Notes: generated from the letters alone by a model not told the origin. Shown: positions 42,276-55,200, numbered from the stretch's first letter. The stretch is DNA of 64,000 nt from Hysterangium stoloniferum (GCA_015178975.1 WHVD01000084.1:248001-312000), one strand, 5' to 3'. A program made the numbers and translations.

Positions 42276-43023
42276 TATAATAGATGGAAGGTTAGGGGAG
42301 AATAATAGGTTAGAGAGAGAGAGTAGTCGGGACACAGGGCTAGTATTTATCTCGCTTCCCAGAACACAGGAAATCAACTGTTGCTGGCCGACAAGAGCCA
42401 ACAACGAACTATCTCTAGGATAGCTCACGCATGTATGTTGTGCTCCATTATTACGATGCCCGGTCGGCATCCAGATTGATCTGGACTGCAATGTAGCACG
42501 TGACTCTTGCCACACATCAGCCGGCTTACGTTAGCTACGGACTGCTATGCTATTTTGCGCATTCTCCGATCCGTTGTGTACTCCAACGCAGTTATGATAC
42601 GCCTTATGAGCACTCTGGTCTCTCAGCCACCCGCAACTACGGGCTATTCCCTTTTTTGTCACTATTTTTGTCACTTTGTAGATACCATCCCACATAGCTG
42701 ATGTAGGCAGTGCTTTTAGCCCAAGCTCCCATCAATGTTATTTCCCAATTAGTAAGTGGAGTGATATCAGCCCAAATGTACCGCAACGGTTGCATTGTTC
42801 CAACGGCCATCATTCCCCATATGGATTGTGATCACCACTTGCGACGATCATACAAATTCAAATTTGCTCCGTCTCTCACACATCTTGACAACTCTGACAC
42901 CACGGGTAAAACAGCTCGGATACAACAAAAAAAAATTGCTTGTGTACAATCGTTACATTATTAATAACAGCAAAGATACACCGTTGCACGAGATCATCCC
43001 AAGACCTCTTTGTTACTAGTCCA
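42276..43023. other. Intergenic between the zinc-finger and GTPBP1-like genes
   Basis: 748 bp, promoter of the minus-strand zinc-finger gene and 3' flank of the GTPase gene. Short frames (42500-42964) look like noise. Confidence 0.55.
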
Positions 43024-45811
43024 TTATAACAACTTAGTCACCACTCCCAATCCCTTGGAAACGTTGTCAAGCAGTGTGGCATAGCACATGGGTGAATCTC
43101 ACCTTAGTCTTTCCCTCACGAAACAGTAGCTTCATACCTTCTTTGATGAATTCAGGGTTCGATATAAACTCGAACTGTACTACGGCTCGGTCTCCTGTTC
43201 GTAAGATGCCCTGGGGATGGTCTATACTGATTATTCGTACAGTTTGTCGTATAGCGCCACAATGCAGCATGGCCTAAGAATCCTCAGTAAATATTTCACT
43301 CGATGTATTCCCTGACCCACTTGATAATTCTTTTGGAGAGTAGTATTGTGGCTTCCATGCTCATTAAGTACGCACGTTGATGAACACGCATGCAGCACTC
43401 ACTAAAGGATTAAAACCGTGCCTTCAAATCGCCGGATAGCTGATCATAAATATTAATTGCTTTCTATTGTGTATCAAAAAGGTCGATCATACCTTTCGGT
43501 GGGAGCTCACTCTTGATGACAATTACCATCCCTACAATGACATTTAGTCTTGGCAGTTAATTTTATGATTAACAGATTAGTCGGACATACCTTTACGTAT
43601 GGCAGTCCTGCGCATCCGCTTCAATGCAAATGATACGCATTGCCCCGCCTCCGCTGAATTTACGGGTGCTCTGGAAAACTATCAGTAACAATTGATTGTC
43701 GGCTTCCATGAAACCACGTGCCGCTTCCGCTGTATGCTCTTAATTGCGCTGGACATAAAATTCCCATTCGAATCAGGGCCGATCAAGATGGGGTCCCCGA
43801 CTTTAACCCGACCAGCATTCAAGATTCCATTAACGACTGTGCCGACGTACGGAACAGACCTGGAAGTAGCTTCAAGTATTCGCTTAGTGACGTGTGAAAG
43901 GCAACATACCACACCTCAGTGACAGAATACTAGAAATATATTATGGTCATCAAGCAAGCGCAATTCCAATACCTATTGATACGCACTTCCAATGGCTGGT
44001 CCGCAACGAATTTTTCATCATCGCCTTCACTCGAAGGGAGTAGATTCAAGAATGTGCGGAGCTGCGATCACTGTGAGCATATCCGTTACATCTTAATACG
44101 GCCACATACAAAATCAAGGCCTTCCCCTGTGATGTTAGATAATTGAAAAATGGGACAGAGTCTAGGGATATTTTAGCAAGCGTATGGCGTCTGCATCGAA
44201 TACCACACCTTTCGTGAGCAAATACTTGAGAGAGTTCTGCGGCGGTTTCCATATTTCTTACAAATACGGGCGTTTTCCTGTGGTTTGTCTGAGTTTTGCA
44301 GCTCAAGAAGAAATTTGATATATTGTTATACCGGCAGCCGGGACTTTTCAAAATCTTCACGACTTGCTTCACTGTTTCCGCTAAAATATTAGGTGGCGTC
44401 ATATCAATCTGTGGCAAATGAGTAACTTCAGATGAACGAAAGATTGGTTTACCTTTGTTATGCAAACCACTACTGGAACACTGAGGGCCAGAGCAATGGC
44501 AAGATGTTCTTTGGACATTCCTATTAGACCAGCGTTCGCGGCGACCATTAACATAACGAGAGATGGAGAGCCTGATGTAAGACCTAGACAAAAATCGTAA
44601 AATTAGGCTTAATTTTAATTTCCGATTTAGTCATGCTAACCGTATAGTGTAGTTTTCAAATATCGCTCATGCCCAGCAAGATCTAAAGCCAGTCAGACAC
44701 GTGTTCTCTATTAAATACCCAACAACAGAAACATACCGATAAACGAGACAATTTTGGCCGACTGTTTAGAAATTTCATCCCATCCTAGCTTCTCTCGTCG
44801 TATTGTCTCCATCTCATTGGAGAAGTGGGTGGTTGGGAGGATTGGAAGACCGTCAGCACCAAAACCTAAAATCTATAATATAATATGATGACTGTGAGTG
44901 AGAGGGAGAGAATCAAATGTGCATACCTCCATTCCGACGCTGGATGTACGGCCAGTCTCTATCTCGTGTTTATGTCTAAACAAACCGACACGTGCACGGC
45001 CTCTACCGTCGTCTAATCCCCCTCGTGTCAATACACCTAATGTTGTAGATTTACCGGAACTGATACAGATCAGTATTTTAATAACTTATATAGCTGCATG
45101 GAAACTCACTCGACATTGCCTACTACAGCGCAACGGACCTCTGCGGTGAGATTCACCCCAGCAGGAGGCAGTCTGGCTAGGTAAGACCCGTGTAATTTCG
45201 GCGTAGTTGCGGTAAATAGGGTCGATACCTATGAATCTTTTCGTAAATATCGGTGGGGTAAATGTATGGGATAAATTGCTCGACTTTTGCGCCAATTTCC
45301 TCTGCTATCCTCAGCAGCGTCGATTCCACTACCTTGAAATCAGATTCGTTACATTCTATACCGAATGCTGCGTCTAGGCTTTCTTTATTCTCTACATTGA
45401 ATATGCTAGACTTGGAGGGGTGAGCGCCGAGGCGGATGATATATTCCCCTCTATTGCGCGTAAGCCGTGCAGCAATAGCATCTCGAGCTTTCTCGTAGTC
45501 GGATTCGGTATTTGTTATGAGAAAGGTCTGGTGGAAATAAAGACTAAGCTGCGAGGAGATATATTACACTTCCATTCAAAGCGTACCTGAAGTTCCCCAT
45601 CATCATCAAAGTCAGCATGCTGCGGATGCACTTGTTCGGCAGACGGAACTCCCATATCGGTACTATCCTTGGATTCTTTGGAACAAATTGGCTTCTTGAC
45701 TGCCTCCCGTTCAGCTAATTGCTGAGCTTGGACACGTTGTTTTGCAGTCTCTTTGTGATGGATGGTATCTATTTCCTCCTGGAAGCTTCGAAGCGAAGCT
45801 CTTGTAGTCAT
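43024..45811 (-). CDS. GTPBP1-like translational GTPase
   Basis: ATG 45809-45811 ([15 protein letters not shown]), stop 43024-43026, about a dozen exons. Seen in order: [10 protein letters not shown]1 loop GNVDSGKSTT (over an intron), [34 protein letters not shown]3 [40 protein letters not shown]4 [17 protein letters not shown]; then domains II-III with [58 protein letters not shown] and a last exon GLGVVTKLL. This block order matches metazoan GTPBP1/GTPBP2 and its fungal relatives, elongation-factor-like GTPases linked to mRNA decay and ribosome rescue. It is not EF-1alpha or Hbs1, whose motifs differ. No frame break was found. Confidence 0.88.
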
Positions 45812-46237
45812 AATATAGTTAGTTATATGTGTGCTGAAAAGCAACAACAAGGGGGAGATATATATATGGCTTCAGGAGTTCGAGTCAATCCTATCAATTG
45901 ACTCGCCAACACTTGCTGTGCGAATATCGAGTCACGCTGTGACCTGCAGATCTAAGCGATTTGTCAGCAAAGTGTTTGTGAGTCGTCCGTACTGTCAAAG
46001 CCATTCCTGCCACTGGATTTCATCACAGACGACCGATATTCTTTTCAGCAGCTATCGATGGAATCTGACTTGCAGCATCTACCAAACCATCGTCAGTATT
46101 AGTATCACTGAATGCAACCCGTCATTTGCTGGATCTATATGCACTAATGTGGAGTATTCAGTGACTCAGAAGATTTTCTCTTATTGAACGTTCTACTAGA
46201 AGAATTCCTCGGATGCTGTATATTCAATAAGCTTGTA
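45812..46237. other. Upstream region of the GTPBP1-like gene
   Basis: 426 bp; an AT repeat (TATATATA) lies 50-60 bp upstream of the start. No other feature recognised. Confidence 0.5.
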
Positions 46238-46368
46238 GTTAACAGTCTAATAGTACCTCGATCTCGTCTAATTATTTTGCTTTATAGTTACAGTCTAATA
46301 TAGCATTTTAATCTCTTCTAACCATAGCAAAATAGTTATATGAGATCAAGGTACTATTAGACTGTAAC
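46238..46368. mobile_element. Fold-back / MITE-like inverted repeat
   Basis: Left arm 46238-46265 and right arm 46342-46368 are near-perfect inverted copies (ACAGTCTAATAGTACC against GGTACTATTAGACTGT, one difference and one extra base in the wider arm). A third partial copy of GTTACAGTCTAATA sits inside at about 46287, and TATTTTGCT is also mirrored inside. No open frame. Confidence 0.7.
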
Positions 46369-48149
46369 TCACGCAGTGAAATGAGTATCATGGTTATATA
46401 TAACAATCTCAAATGAAACAGACAAGCTCTTCCACTTGGTGTTTCTCCACAGTCCGTCCGTTTACATACATCAATTGTCCTTGACTATTACTTTGGATTT
46501 CTTCAACGGGCCCCTCTGAGCAACGCACTGTACTACAAGTGAATATCACGCCATATTATGGACGTTATCACGTAGTAATTTCATTCATCAATAGGGAGTG
46601 TGCAACACATACAAGGTGATGTCAAGAAAGGGTGTAATTTCTACGCTTCTGCGCGTGTTTTGTTAAGATGTCGGGAGATAGATAAAAATGCGCTGCGATA
46701 GGCCAGATAATGGTGCGACGTGCTCGCGATGCATGTCAACATGCATGTCAACATGCTGGAGTGCATGCGTTTTCGAAAGGGTTCCACCAAACAAACCACC
46801 AGTTATTCGGTTTTCTCACGGACGTTGTCAAACACATAGATTATTCAAGTTGCCTCACCTCCTTAGAAAGTCATAGGAAATTATGCGGGACACCATCCAG
46901 ATGCAAAATTCTATCCAGAAATTTTTAACGAGTTGAGAGGAAGTCAGACATGATCCCACCTCGCCAGCTTCTCCATATGTTAGTTGAATCCATGCACCTA
47001 GAGGTATCCGCTGTTCCTTTATGTTTGGCAAAATTATCTGATTTTCATGGTCATTTTCCCTGCCAAGTTCAATAACCTTCTCATGTACGACCTGGGGCTT
47101 ATGGTTCACACGTCTCGTACCAAACTGAACCTTCTGTCATCACCTAGTCACTCTGCTTGGAATCTAGACAGTCCATCAGAGGTTTTAGCCAGGAAGACAT
47201 GGTATATCCATATCATATTAGCCGAGAATTGTTATCTGAGGAGGAGGCTCGAGACCTTTTTTTCCTGTAAGGCACACGAATAAATGTAAATGGTTTTTCT
47301 TTTTTGGGAGAATGACTCGTAACAATAATTCCCAGCTTTTTTGAACTCGTTTTATTAAGAATGCCTATGTTTGATCCAACAATTAACACATTCGATTCAC
47401 TTCGGTTTTACATTGTTCTCTTTCTGCTCCATGCTCGTGGTGGCAACAAAGGCAACTATTGTGCCAATCATATTACCACTCTTATGCTGATTAGACAATA
47501 CAAAGACACGGGATGGAAGATCTCCAAGATCTACATTACAAATAGAACTGTGGTCCCAGACTCTTAAAGAATTTGAAGTTAATCAAGGCCTGGTGCGGGA
47601 GCCATTTTTACAACAAGTTTCATACTTATTCACGATTATATACTCGTATCGTTAGAGTGAATCTACCGAAGGAACGTACTGCTAGGCTGGTTTGTGTCCG
47701 GTTTGTTAGCTTTGTTCTTTTACTTACTCATTACCATAATAAGGGGGCATTTTAAGGCCATGTACCGTTGAAATTGGGTTACGCAAAGCGTTGGCAAAAT
47801 TGGTTTCGGCTTCGAATGTCGTGGATGAAGGGCGCATTCTCGTATCCTCACCTGGTATGCTGTTTTTGCATTTGGTGAGTAACACATACATTCTTCACTA
47901 CCATAAACCCAACTGTGTCACAGGTGTATCCAGATGGTAAAAAATGATTATAATGGTTTTTCCTTTGACAAATCATCATTTGAGATCGGACGGTAAGCAT
48001 TTCCACACATGGTATTCGATTCAGGCATATTCATAGATATACTATGACTGGACGCGCTCGCTTGATAAAATCGCATGCGAGACTTTGTTGAACGTCCTTT
48101 CTCTCGGTTGAGCGACAGCGAGTGGTCTTAGCTGCATCAAGATACTGGT
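46369..48149. other. Gene-poor stretch
   Basis: 1.8 kb with scattered short frames (46688-46876, 46855-47109, 47361-47567) of no known family and no intron logic. A short direct repeat CATGTCAACATG occurs twice at 46734-46757. Confidence 0.4.
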
Positions 48150-48760
48150 TTAACGGTTGTTAGTAATCTTCCAGAAATTTGTCGAGGGCAAAGAGGGGTC
48201 CACTTTCGTTACCGCGGCATATCTAGGTGAGGCAGAAAATCTCTTTCCGGCCTCCGCCGACGCGTAGATCTTGAATTCCTTCTTGACAAGAGCAATGTTG
48301 ATTAATGGGTGCTCTTTCAGTGCTTTGGCAGCTGTTTTGGCTACGCCGGCCGCTACCTCGTTGCCTTCGATATCGCCGTGCATGTGGCCCGGCACCCATT
48401 GAATCGTAAGCTTTATAGTCCCATGCTTTGCGTGTAGCAATCCATATTTATTGTGGACCGAGTCGATCAAGTAGTGACGCTGCCTTGAATCGGTGATATC
48501 CAGGGCCTGAATCGCGGCCTGGTTGTCTAGACTGATTGTTGCGCCTCCCGACCAGGGCTTCTCCAAGCAGTAGCTCCATCCCACAAACCACTCCCGCCAG
48601 CTCCGCTTCATGAACCGTATGTTCCGCCTTTGAGACCAGACGATGCCTCACTCTCTCCACCCAGTTTTTCCCCACATATAACACTGCCGCAGCCCCGATC
48701 CATCTATTTCCGACCCGTCGGTATTCACCCTGTTGTTCCTTTCCTCAATCAACGTCTCAT
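48150..48760 (-). pseudogene. Decayed RNase H domain of a non-LTR retrotransposon
   Basis: Read on the minus strand: NTDGSE, then in other frames GAAAVLYVGKNW, HTVHEAELAGVVCGMELL, SLDNQAAIQALDI, IQWVPGHMHGDIEGNEVAAG. These are the motifs of the RNase H domain at the end of fungal LINE-type polyproteins. At least two frame changes are needed (near 48690 and near 48550), and the last acidic ligand expected after GNE is lost, so it is a relic. Upstream sequence to about 48900 still reads like the preceding linker (HRGHPHELLDIFEIRPKELE). No reverse transcriptase remains here. Confidence 0.75.
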
Positions 48761-49221
48761 CTTTTGATGCCGCTATCCTGGTTTTGAACTCTTTCGTAAT
48801 CCCGGCTTATGCCTTACCGCTTCCTTACTTTCCAACTCCTTCGGTCTAATCTCGAATATGTCTAGTAGCTCGTGCGGATGTCCTCTGTGCCTTTTATTTC
48901 TCTAGTTATGAATGCATACCCGCTCCTGGTGCTCTTCTGTCCTTTAGCATAAAAGTAGCGGGCCGTGACGTCTCGGGGTGTCAAAGTATCTCTTCTCTTA
49001 CTTATGCATCGAGGTATTCGGATGAAGAGAGGATCCAAATATGAGGGTTTTCAAAGTGGATTATTAGTTTAACACTAACTTATAGCCATTAATAATGAAT
49101 TTGTCAGGTTTAACTAAGAAGGACTTTCTGATATCATATAGAATGTATATGGAGGTATTTCGGCACAATTTCATCAGATACAACTACACCGACCTCAACT
49201 TGACTAGACCTTGTACAATTG
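48761..49221. other. LINE remnant flank and SPO11 3' flank
   Basis: The first part continues the decayed LINE sequence; from about 48960 on nothing is recognised. Confidence 0.45.
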
Positions 49222-51307
49222 TCAATTTGTGTTAAAGAACAATCTAAACTTAGTAATGAGATACTGAACGATCGCAGGTTCAACCGGGATTGGTTTGAAG
49301 GGAGCTTCTGAGGTGGTGATATGGCAGGGCTCAAAGAAAGGTGATGAAGCTGCTGTGAATGTAATTGACGTTAGTATTTCGATTTCTGCCTTTTTACGGG
49401 CGTGGAGCATGTGGGAGAGCTCCTTTCTAAATCGGAATAACAGGGAGGTCTGACCATTACGTTCGAGCATTCGAGTACGGCGAGGCAAACCTGAATTGCT
49501 TAGGCATTACAGCCTCTTGACGTTTCAGCATCTCCAAAGCCTATTATGTAGGTTAATACGGATGGCACAAGACAACACCAACTTCACTAAACCTTTTTAT
49601 GATCATGTTTTGAAAGAGGAAGCAACTGATCTCGATCGATACCCAAGCTGTTTCGGTCTCCTATCAGCCAGTCGTGTGGAGCTATGGCACGGTCAAACCT
49701 GATCATTTCGCTGCCCCACAAGCCGATCCATTGGATACGAGGTGCTGCCCATGTACCATCGTGATGTCGGATCGTTTGACTGCCATTCTTGTACACGGAA
49801 AGAATGTCTAATCCATACGCATCGGCATCAACCAAGGCAAAAAGGGGGACACTAATATTCATGATCGCATCAGCCGGCAGGTGGTGCGATTTGAAATAGA
49901 AGAGACAAACGAAGCGGGAAGATGTGTTGATAGATGACTCGTGAGTTCGCGTGTAGCAAAGTCAGGGTATCCCTTGCCCTGGTTGGAGACGACTCATTTA
50001 GAGGTTACAATGTAATAAAAGTCATTTTACAGTGACCAGTAAACCCTTCCCAGGACATCGCGGATTCATCGTGAAATTAGCCCGAGACAACGTTTGGAAT
50101 ACAGCCTGTAGGTCGTCAGTATATTATAAGTCCGTAGTATCCGCCAGAATACCTCCTTCTCTATGATCAGCACCCAGTTCACCTCCGCCGATATGTCTAT
50201 GAGCGAGATATCATCAGTGGATGGTATAAGGGTTCCCTAACCATTTTCAGTTCAATTTCGTTAAAGACTACGGCAATTGTAGTGTACCCCAGAATCGTTA
50301 CCCTGTACAACACTACCTTCATGCAGATGCAGCCTCAAACCGGAGCCACAAAAAAGACCTTTTGGTGAGGCTCTCTACTGTTTTTAAGTATACATGGGGT
50401 CGATACAAAGGCATTATACGTACAACATTCAAATTTCCACGAGGAACTTCTAATATACGGGCCAGAAATTCGACTACCTATGAAGGCATGTATTTAAGGT
50501 TAAACTGAGTGCATATACATGACTTACCTCATCTACGACTGATTGGGTTTTAAAAAGAGCCACGTCCTGATAGTAAATATCGCTGAAAAGAACTTTTACA
50601 AATCTGAAAGAGATCTTAAGAGCACATTTTACCGTTTAGTGGTAGGAGTGTCAGTTAACAAAGCTTCGTGTATGATGTCAATGACACGAAAGAGCCGTGC
50701 TGGAAGGAGGCGGGGTTAACAGACCATGGTTAAGAGAGACATTGAAATTTCACAACCGAAAGATTTGAAGTTCCCACGTTTTGATTTTTTTGGCCACTGG
50801 AGTAGGTGATGAGCGTTAGGATGCTTCAGCCTAAGTCCAGAGATAAAGGCCATGTACAGCTGAAATACGACCAATCATACCCGTTTTTTTTCAAGGTAGC
50901 ATGCTTGCATATTGTGAGTATTGAGCTATTTCCGTCCAATTGTTCCACAAATTCTATAGCAGTACTCTCGAGTCTAGTAAGTATCCTATTGTGAGTAATC
51001 TTATCAGCGTGCCTGGGTAGAGGCGATAGATCGCCAAATACCCATTACGACGCTCTCGCAGAAGGTCTGAACAGTTGTCGTACGCGTTAGGACTCGAAGT
51101 GATTGAGCAGAATGATTCATTATCTGCTTCTGTCATCGAATCGTAGTCGTCGAGCATTACTTCAAGGGATTCGTGTGGATCCGAAAGGGGGCTAAGTTGA
51201 ATGGAAGCCGAACTATTGCTTGCATTGAGATTATAATCTGTAAAAGTAAGGATATCATCTAATTCAGAGTAGACATCTCCATCTTCGACGATTAAATCAC
51301 AACCCAT
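49222..51307 (-). CDS. SPO11: SPO11, meiotic DNA double-strand break protein (TopVIA-like)
   Basis: ATG 51305-51307, stop 49222-49224. An acidic N-terminus (about 90 residues) leads to STAIEFVEQLDGNSSILTI. Then DIYYQDVALFKTQSVVDEV carries the catalytic tyrosine region; SGLRLHLHEG and TLIPSTDDISLIDISAEVNW, LIIEKE and GKGYPDFATRE follow, with the Toprim metal-binding part VPLFALVDADAYGLDIL and QWIGLWGSEM. The end is ALEMLKRQEAVMPKQF joined to RKELSHMLHARKKAEIEIL across an intron with a weak GTTTGC donor. SPO11 cuts DNA by transesterification to start meiotic recombination. About ten introns. All key blocks are present, so it is probably functional. Confidence 0.88.
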
Positions 51308-51606
51308 CGAGGTTGCTTGACTTGAGAACCGAGCTTCAATCTACTTAAGTAAGGTAAAGTTAACAAGATCAAGGGTCAGACACAGGATAATACTCTTAAT
51401 TTAAACAGTGAATCTTAGCTTTGATGTGTCACGGATCCCCCCATCTCTTTTATCTTTTTATTTTGCCAGATTTTCGATTAGTAACTTACATTACCTCTGG
51501 TGTTGTGTCACTCGTGACAGTTTTTTTATGAGGAAAGCGCTCGCAAGCTGTACTGACTCTTGCATACCCACATCTTCAAGTTTGAACTCATATCCCACAA
51601 AAAGTC
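51308..51606. promoter_or_regulatory. Compact bidirectional promoter, SPO11 / caprin-like gene
   Basis: 299 bp separate two divergent ATGs, so both promoters must lie here. It contains CACGGATCC and GTCACTCGTGAC, the latter a palindrome at about 51508-51519 that could be a factor site (inference). Confidence 0.5.
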
Positions 51607-53854
51607 ATGGCTGAGGTCATTTCAACTCAGAGATTTGTTCCTGGTGCACCTCCTCCTCCACCTCTTTCGAAATCTCAAAAGAAAAAGCGAAAATCCGTCA
51701 TTGTCAAGGCGAAAGAAGATGATGTGCCCCCCGTTGTAGTAGTCCCGGATACCCCTGCTGCAGTATTGGTCGAAACTACCCCGGAAGTGTTAGATGTGAA
51801 ATCAGGTGCTGTCGCAGAGGAATTCGTGGCACCTTTGGAACCGATTCCGGAGGCGGGTGTTGAGAAGACCAAAAAGGCCAGTCCAATAGTCGAACTTATA
51901 AATAAAAGGATCAAAGCCCAAAACAAGAAACTTGTGAGTAATTGTTTCTTTTGTTTTTGTTTTATACATATATTAGAACCACAATGATGTTGTATATGTC
52001 GTGCTCTCACTACAGGGTGTGCCACACCTTTGACCTTCCTTTTGAAATAATAGTCTACATATCACTTTCCGCAGGCTTTATTGATGAGCTAACGTGGACA
52101 TCTGTACTTTTGCCAGTCTCGTATAGCTGTATATTCTTCAAGGCCAGCCGCAGAGCTCAATGAGGATCAAAAGAGGTCTCTTACGACGTTGCCTGCTATT
52201 CAGGGAGCGGTTAAGGAACTGGAAGAAACAAAAAAAGCTATAGAGGTAACGTACTTAGATGTCTTTTTCACTGTTGTGATCATTTTGAATACTTTTATAC
52301 AGAGCCTGGAAGCAGACGAATCTAAGGAGAAGCAACGGATACGGATCGAAGAGGAACAAAGAGTCAATGACCGTATTACTCAAACTATTTCTGATATTAC
52401 CGTGAGCTTACAAATTATACGGGGTAGGGTCGTGCCCGTGCTTATACTCTAACTTCAGACGGTTAATTGCCAAAGAATATCTACTCTTTTTTCCCTGCTT
52501 CGCCTTTCTGCGGGTCTTTCAACCTCGGACCCCACTACTTTTAGCATTAATCTGACCGATAATGAACGACAAGCCATTTATTCGTTGACCGAGACTCTTA
52601 CCAATCTTGAAGGGCCCGCAAAAGAGGATGCTATTATGGGAGTACTCCGTAATGATGGCGAAGTCGATGGAATAGATTGTGACGATTTTTCGTATAATAT
52701 ACCACAGTAGCCAGCTCACCATTTATACAGATGAACGGATTTTTTCCATTGTTGAAAGCTACCGAAACCCGGTTGTTGAACCTACTCAAATCCCGGAGGA
52801 GCCTGTTTTCCAAGAGGAAGAATGTCAACCTCAAATTGATGAGATGGTCACTAACGAAGTCGTTGAAGAATCAAATGCAGTTGCCGATACTCTTGTTCCC
52901 GCCAATTCATCTGGTAGCTTTCATTTCATGCAGGAAAGTGAACTCGAGACAACGTCATTTGAACATGACGTGGAGTTCGTCGAAAAACCAATAGAAGCTG
53001 TTCCCGTGGTTGAACTCAAAGTTGCTGAAATGGGACTGTCAGTCGCCGACACAAAGATACCGCTTGGCCTCAACGGAGTCCATAACCTTGAAGCCGTACG
53101 TGTTGAATGTCTCACGAGAATCTAACCCTAATCAATGTATCTCTTAGGGTCCGCTGTCAGCTGGACTGGACTGGGCTGCAGATGACGGCGAGGGTTTACC
53201 ATCTATCAATAGCCTGCACGCCAAGTTTGGTACATCAGGAGCAGCGACGCCAGAAGCTTCATCTCAGGACGCCGTGCCAGTCGAAGGTGTGGCCGATGAT
53301 ACAGCAGCGATAGGTGCCACTGTCGATATTGTTAATGGACAACAAGATGCTACGCCTGATTCTCCTCAGGTTGATGATGATGGTTTTGTTAAAGCCAAGA
53401 GTAGTCGGGGTAGGCTGTCTGAAGCGCGACCAGATTATCGTGGAAGGGGAAGAGGGGGTTTCAAGAATGAGCGAGGTGGAGAAGAGTATAAGGGTGGTAT
53501 GTCCTTGATAAATACAATACGAGCATCACTGATTTACTCTCTACCCAAGGTTTCCGCGGACAAGGTTTCCGTGGACGAGGCGGCGACGGGGGAAATTGGA
53601 GAGGTGGTGATGGCGAATTTAGAGGAAGGGGAGGTTTCAGAGGCGACCGGAATCGCGACTTCCGTGGTGGAGACTTTAGGGGGAGAGGCGGTCGTGGTGG
53701 TGGCGATTTCCGAGGGCGTGGCAGAGGCGATAGAGGAGGTAGGCACAGCCGTTTCACTCATTTATTGGTTACTTAATATCCATTCTCGGTCAATTCAGGG
53801 CATCGCGGTGGTAGTGGTTTGGAACCCAACGCGGACGCACAACCTGCATCGTAG
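51607..53854 (+). CDS. Caprin-like RGG-box RNA-binding protein
   Basis: ATG 51607 (MAEVISTQRFVPGAPPPPP). A Lys-rich start and acidic linker lead to a helical region, ELINKRIKAQNKKL joined to SRIAVYSSRPAAELNEDQKR, SLTTLPAIQGAVKELEETKK and EKQRIRIEEEQRVNDRI, which has the layout of the Caprin N-terminal coiled-coil/dimerisation region (LNxDQ, then LKELEE). A helical middle part (LTDNERQAIYSLTETLTNLE) and a low-complexity linker follow, then GLDWAADDGEGLPSI and a C-terminal RGG region (FRGRGG repeats, from about 53440) ending at TAG 53852-53854. Caprins bind mRNA and act in RNP granules; a fungal caprin relationship is inference from motif order, and the RGG box alone is secure. Introns include 51937-52109 and 52670-52730. 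Confidence 0.75.
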
Positions 53855-55200
53855 TATCGCCAGTTTCTTGAAGTTTATTGAATTTGTGAGACGAATTTGT
53901 TCCCGTGCAACCGTGATCTCTTGTCTTGCTGTTTCTACCATCCTTGTTATGACTCTGAAGTCGCTTGTTAAAATTTGAAATTGAGACCCCAAGATACGCT
54001 GTGATAAGTATGACACCATGTAATGGTTGTGGTCAGTTGATATCAATGATCTCATTCGGATTTTTTCTCGAGTTGGAATTCTACTCTTTTGGTAGGAAAA
54101 CTTGGTAAATTTCGGGTTGTTTCGTTACCGGACCGGTTCTCTGTACTGCGAAACAAATCCAGGCATCGGAAGTTGTAATCACCATCATTCTCGTCAAACT
54201 TGTGTCGTTAACGCGGCGAAGTCAAAGCGATACACTTTCGAAAACATGTGGATTTATGTATCAATATACGAGTATAAAACATTAAGGTATTAGTATATTA
54301 AACCTAACGCAGGAATACGACTAGATAAAACTACGTAATACATTTCATTACGTACCATACCACTGTCATTGTACCATCTCTCTTCCATACGTATGCGCGG
54401 ATCCGGTCAGTCCCATCTCCCTAGAGCCACATATCGGGTGCGTGAGAAGCATGTAAGCCTGTCTGTAAAGAGTCGTTAACCACTGTCTTAATCCTATCTA
54501 GGCTGAGTATTCAGAAGGAAGGCAACGGAAGAATCCACATGGGTTTATGCGCTCTCGGTTGTGTGGAGCCATAAGGTCTCCATTTACATCCGTAAATGGC
54601 TTCATCACGAAATAAAAGACCACAACGAAGAACTAACCTAATGTGGCTGGGCACTCGAGGCATGAAATGAACTTCAACCATGAGATTCAACCTGTGATGT
54701 AACAGCATAAGTTCAATATACTTGTTAATGAGGCAAATAATGATCAGTCGAAGTAAAAAAAGTTGTCTCATAACGACAACCTCAGGACACTAGGCGTTGC
54801 ATCCCTTAAGAGGTCGACGAATCGAACGCAAATTACGAAGGGTGCATCATTAAAGGATTAGAATGGCATGAGCCTTACCACGTTACAAATGAAGCACAGA
54901 AGTGAGAATGAGAAGAAGGAAAACCACACAACAAATTGTTCCGACGGTGTGGCTCTTATACTTACAGTGGCCCCAGTGTTTGGCCAACTCCGATGAGGCT
55001 TAAAATGTGGTACGTTGTGGAACCTGAGACCTGCAAAATTGGGTAATGGGAGAGTCCGTATACGCGTAAGAAGCTGATCGCTCGGGAGGGCAAGCTTCTT
55101 AGCGTGTGATAAATGTCTTGGAGGGGGTGGATGATCGGAAGAATTAATTGAAAAAAAGGACATTAAATGATAGTTTGAAAGTTAGGGATATTATGTATCA
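53855..55200. other. Gene-poor transition to the transposon region
   Basis: 1.3 kb. It holds the caprin-like 3' flank and a weak candidate frame at 54858-55163 (separate entry). Another minus frame at 54511-54771 has no recognisable domain. CpG content is still normal here. Confidence 0.45.
54858..55163 (-). CDS. Possible hypothetical protein fragment
   Basis: ATG 55161-55163 (MSFFSINSSDHPPPPRHLSH), 101 residues open. It includes a good GTAAGT donor at about 54964, so it may be a first exon of 66 residues ending in HRSWPNTGAT. No family recognised and no convincing second exon found. It lies beside the CpG-depleted transposon block. Confidence 0.22.
   Translation of the reverse strand: MSFFSINSSDHPPPPRHLSHAKKLALPSDQLLTRIRTLPLPNFAGLRFHNVPHFKPHRSWPNTGATVSIRATPSEQFVVWFSFFSFSLLCFICNVVRLMPF

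Noticed and set aside
46688-46928. Small Cys- or His-rich ORFs
   Set aside because: They arise from the CATGTCAACATG direct repeat and share no frame with neighbouring exons.
53461-53761. Pro/Arg-rich ORFs on the minus strand
   Set aside because: They are the antisense of the RGG-box exons of the caprin-like gene.
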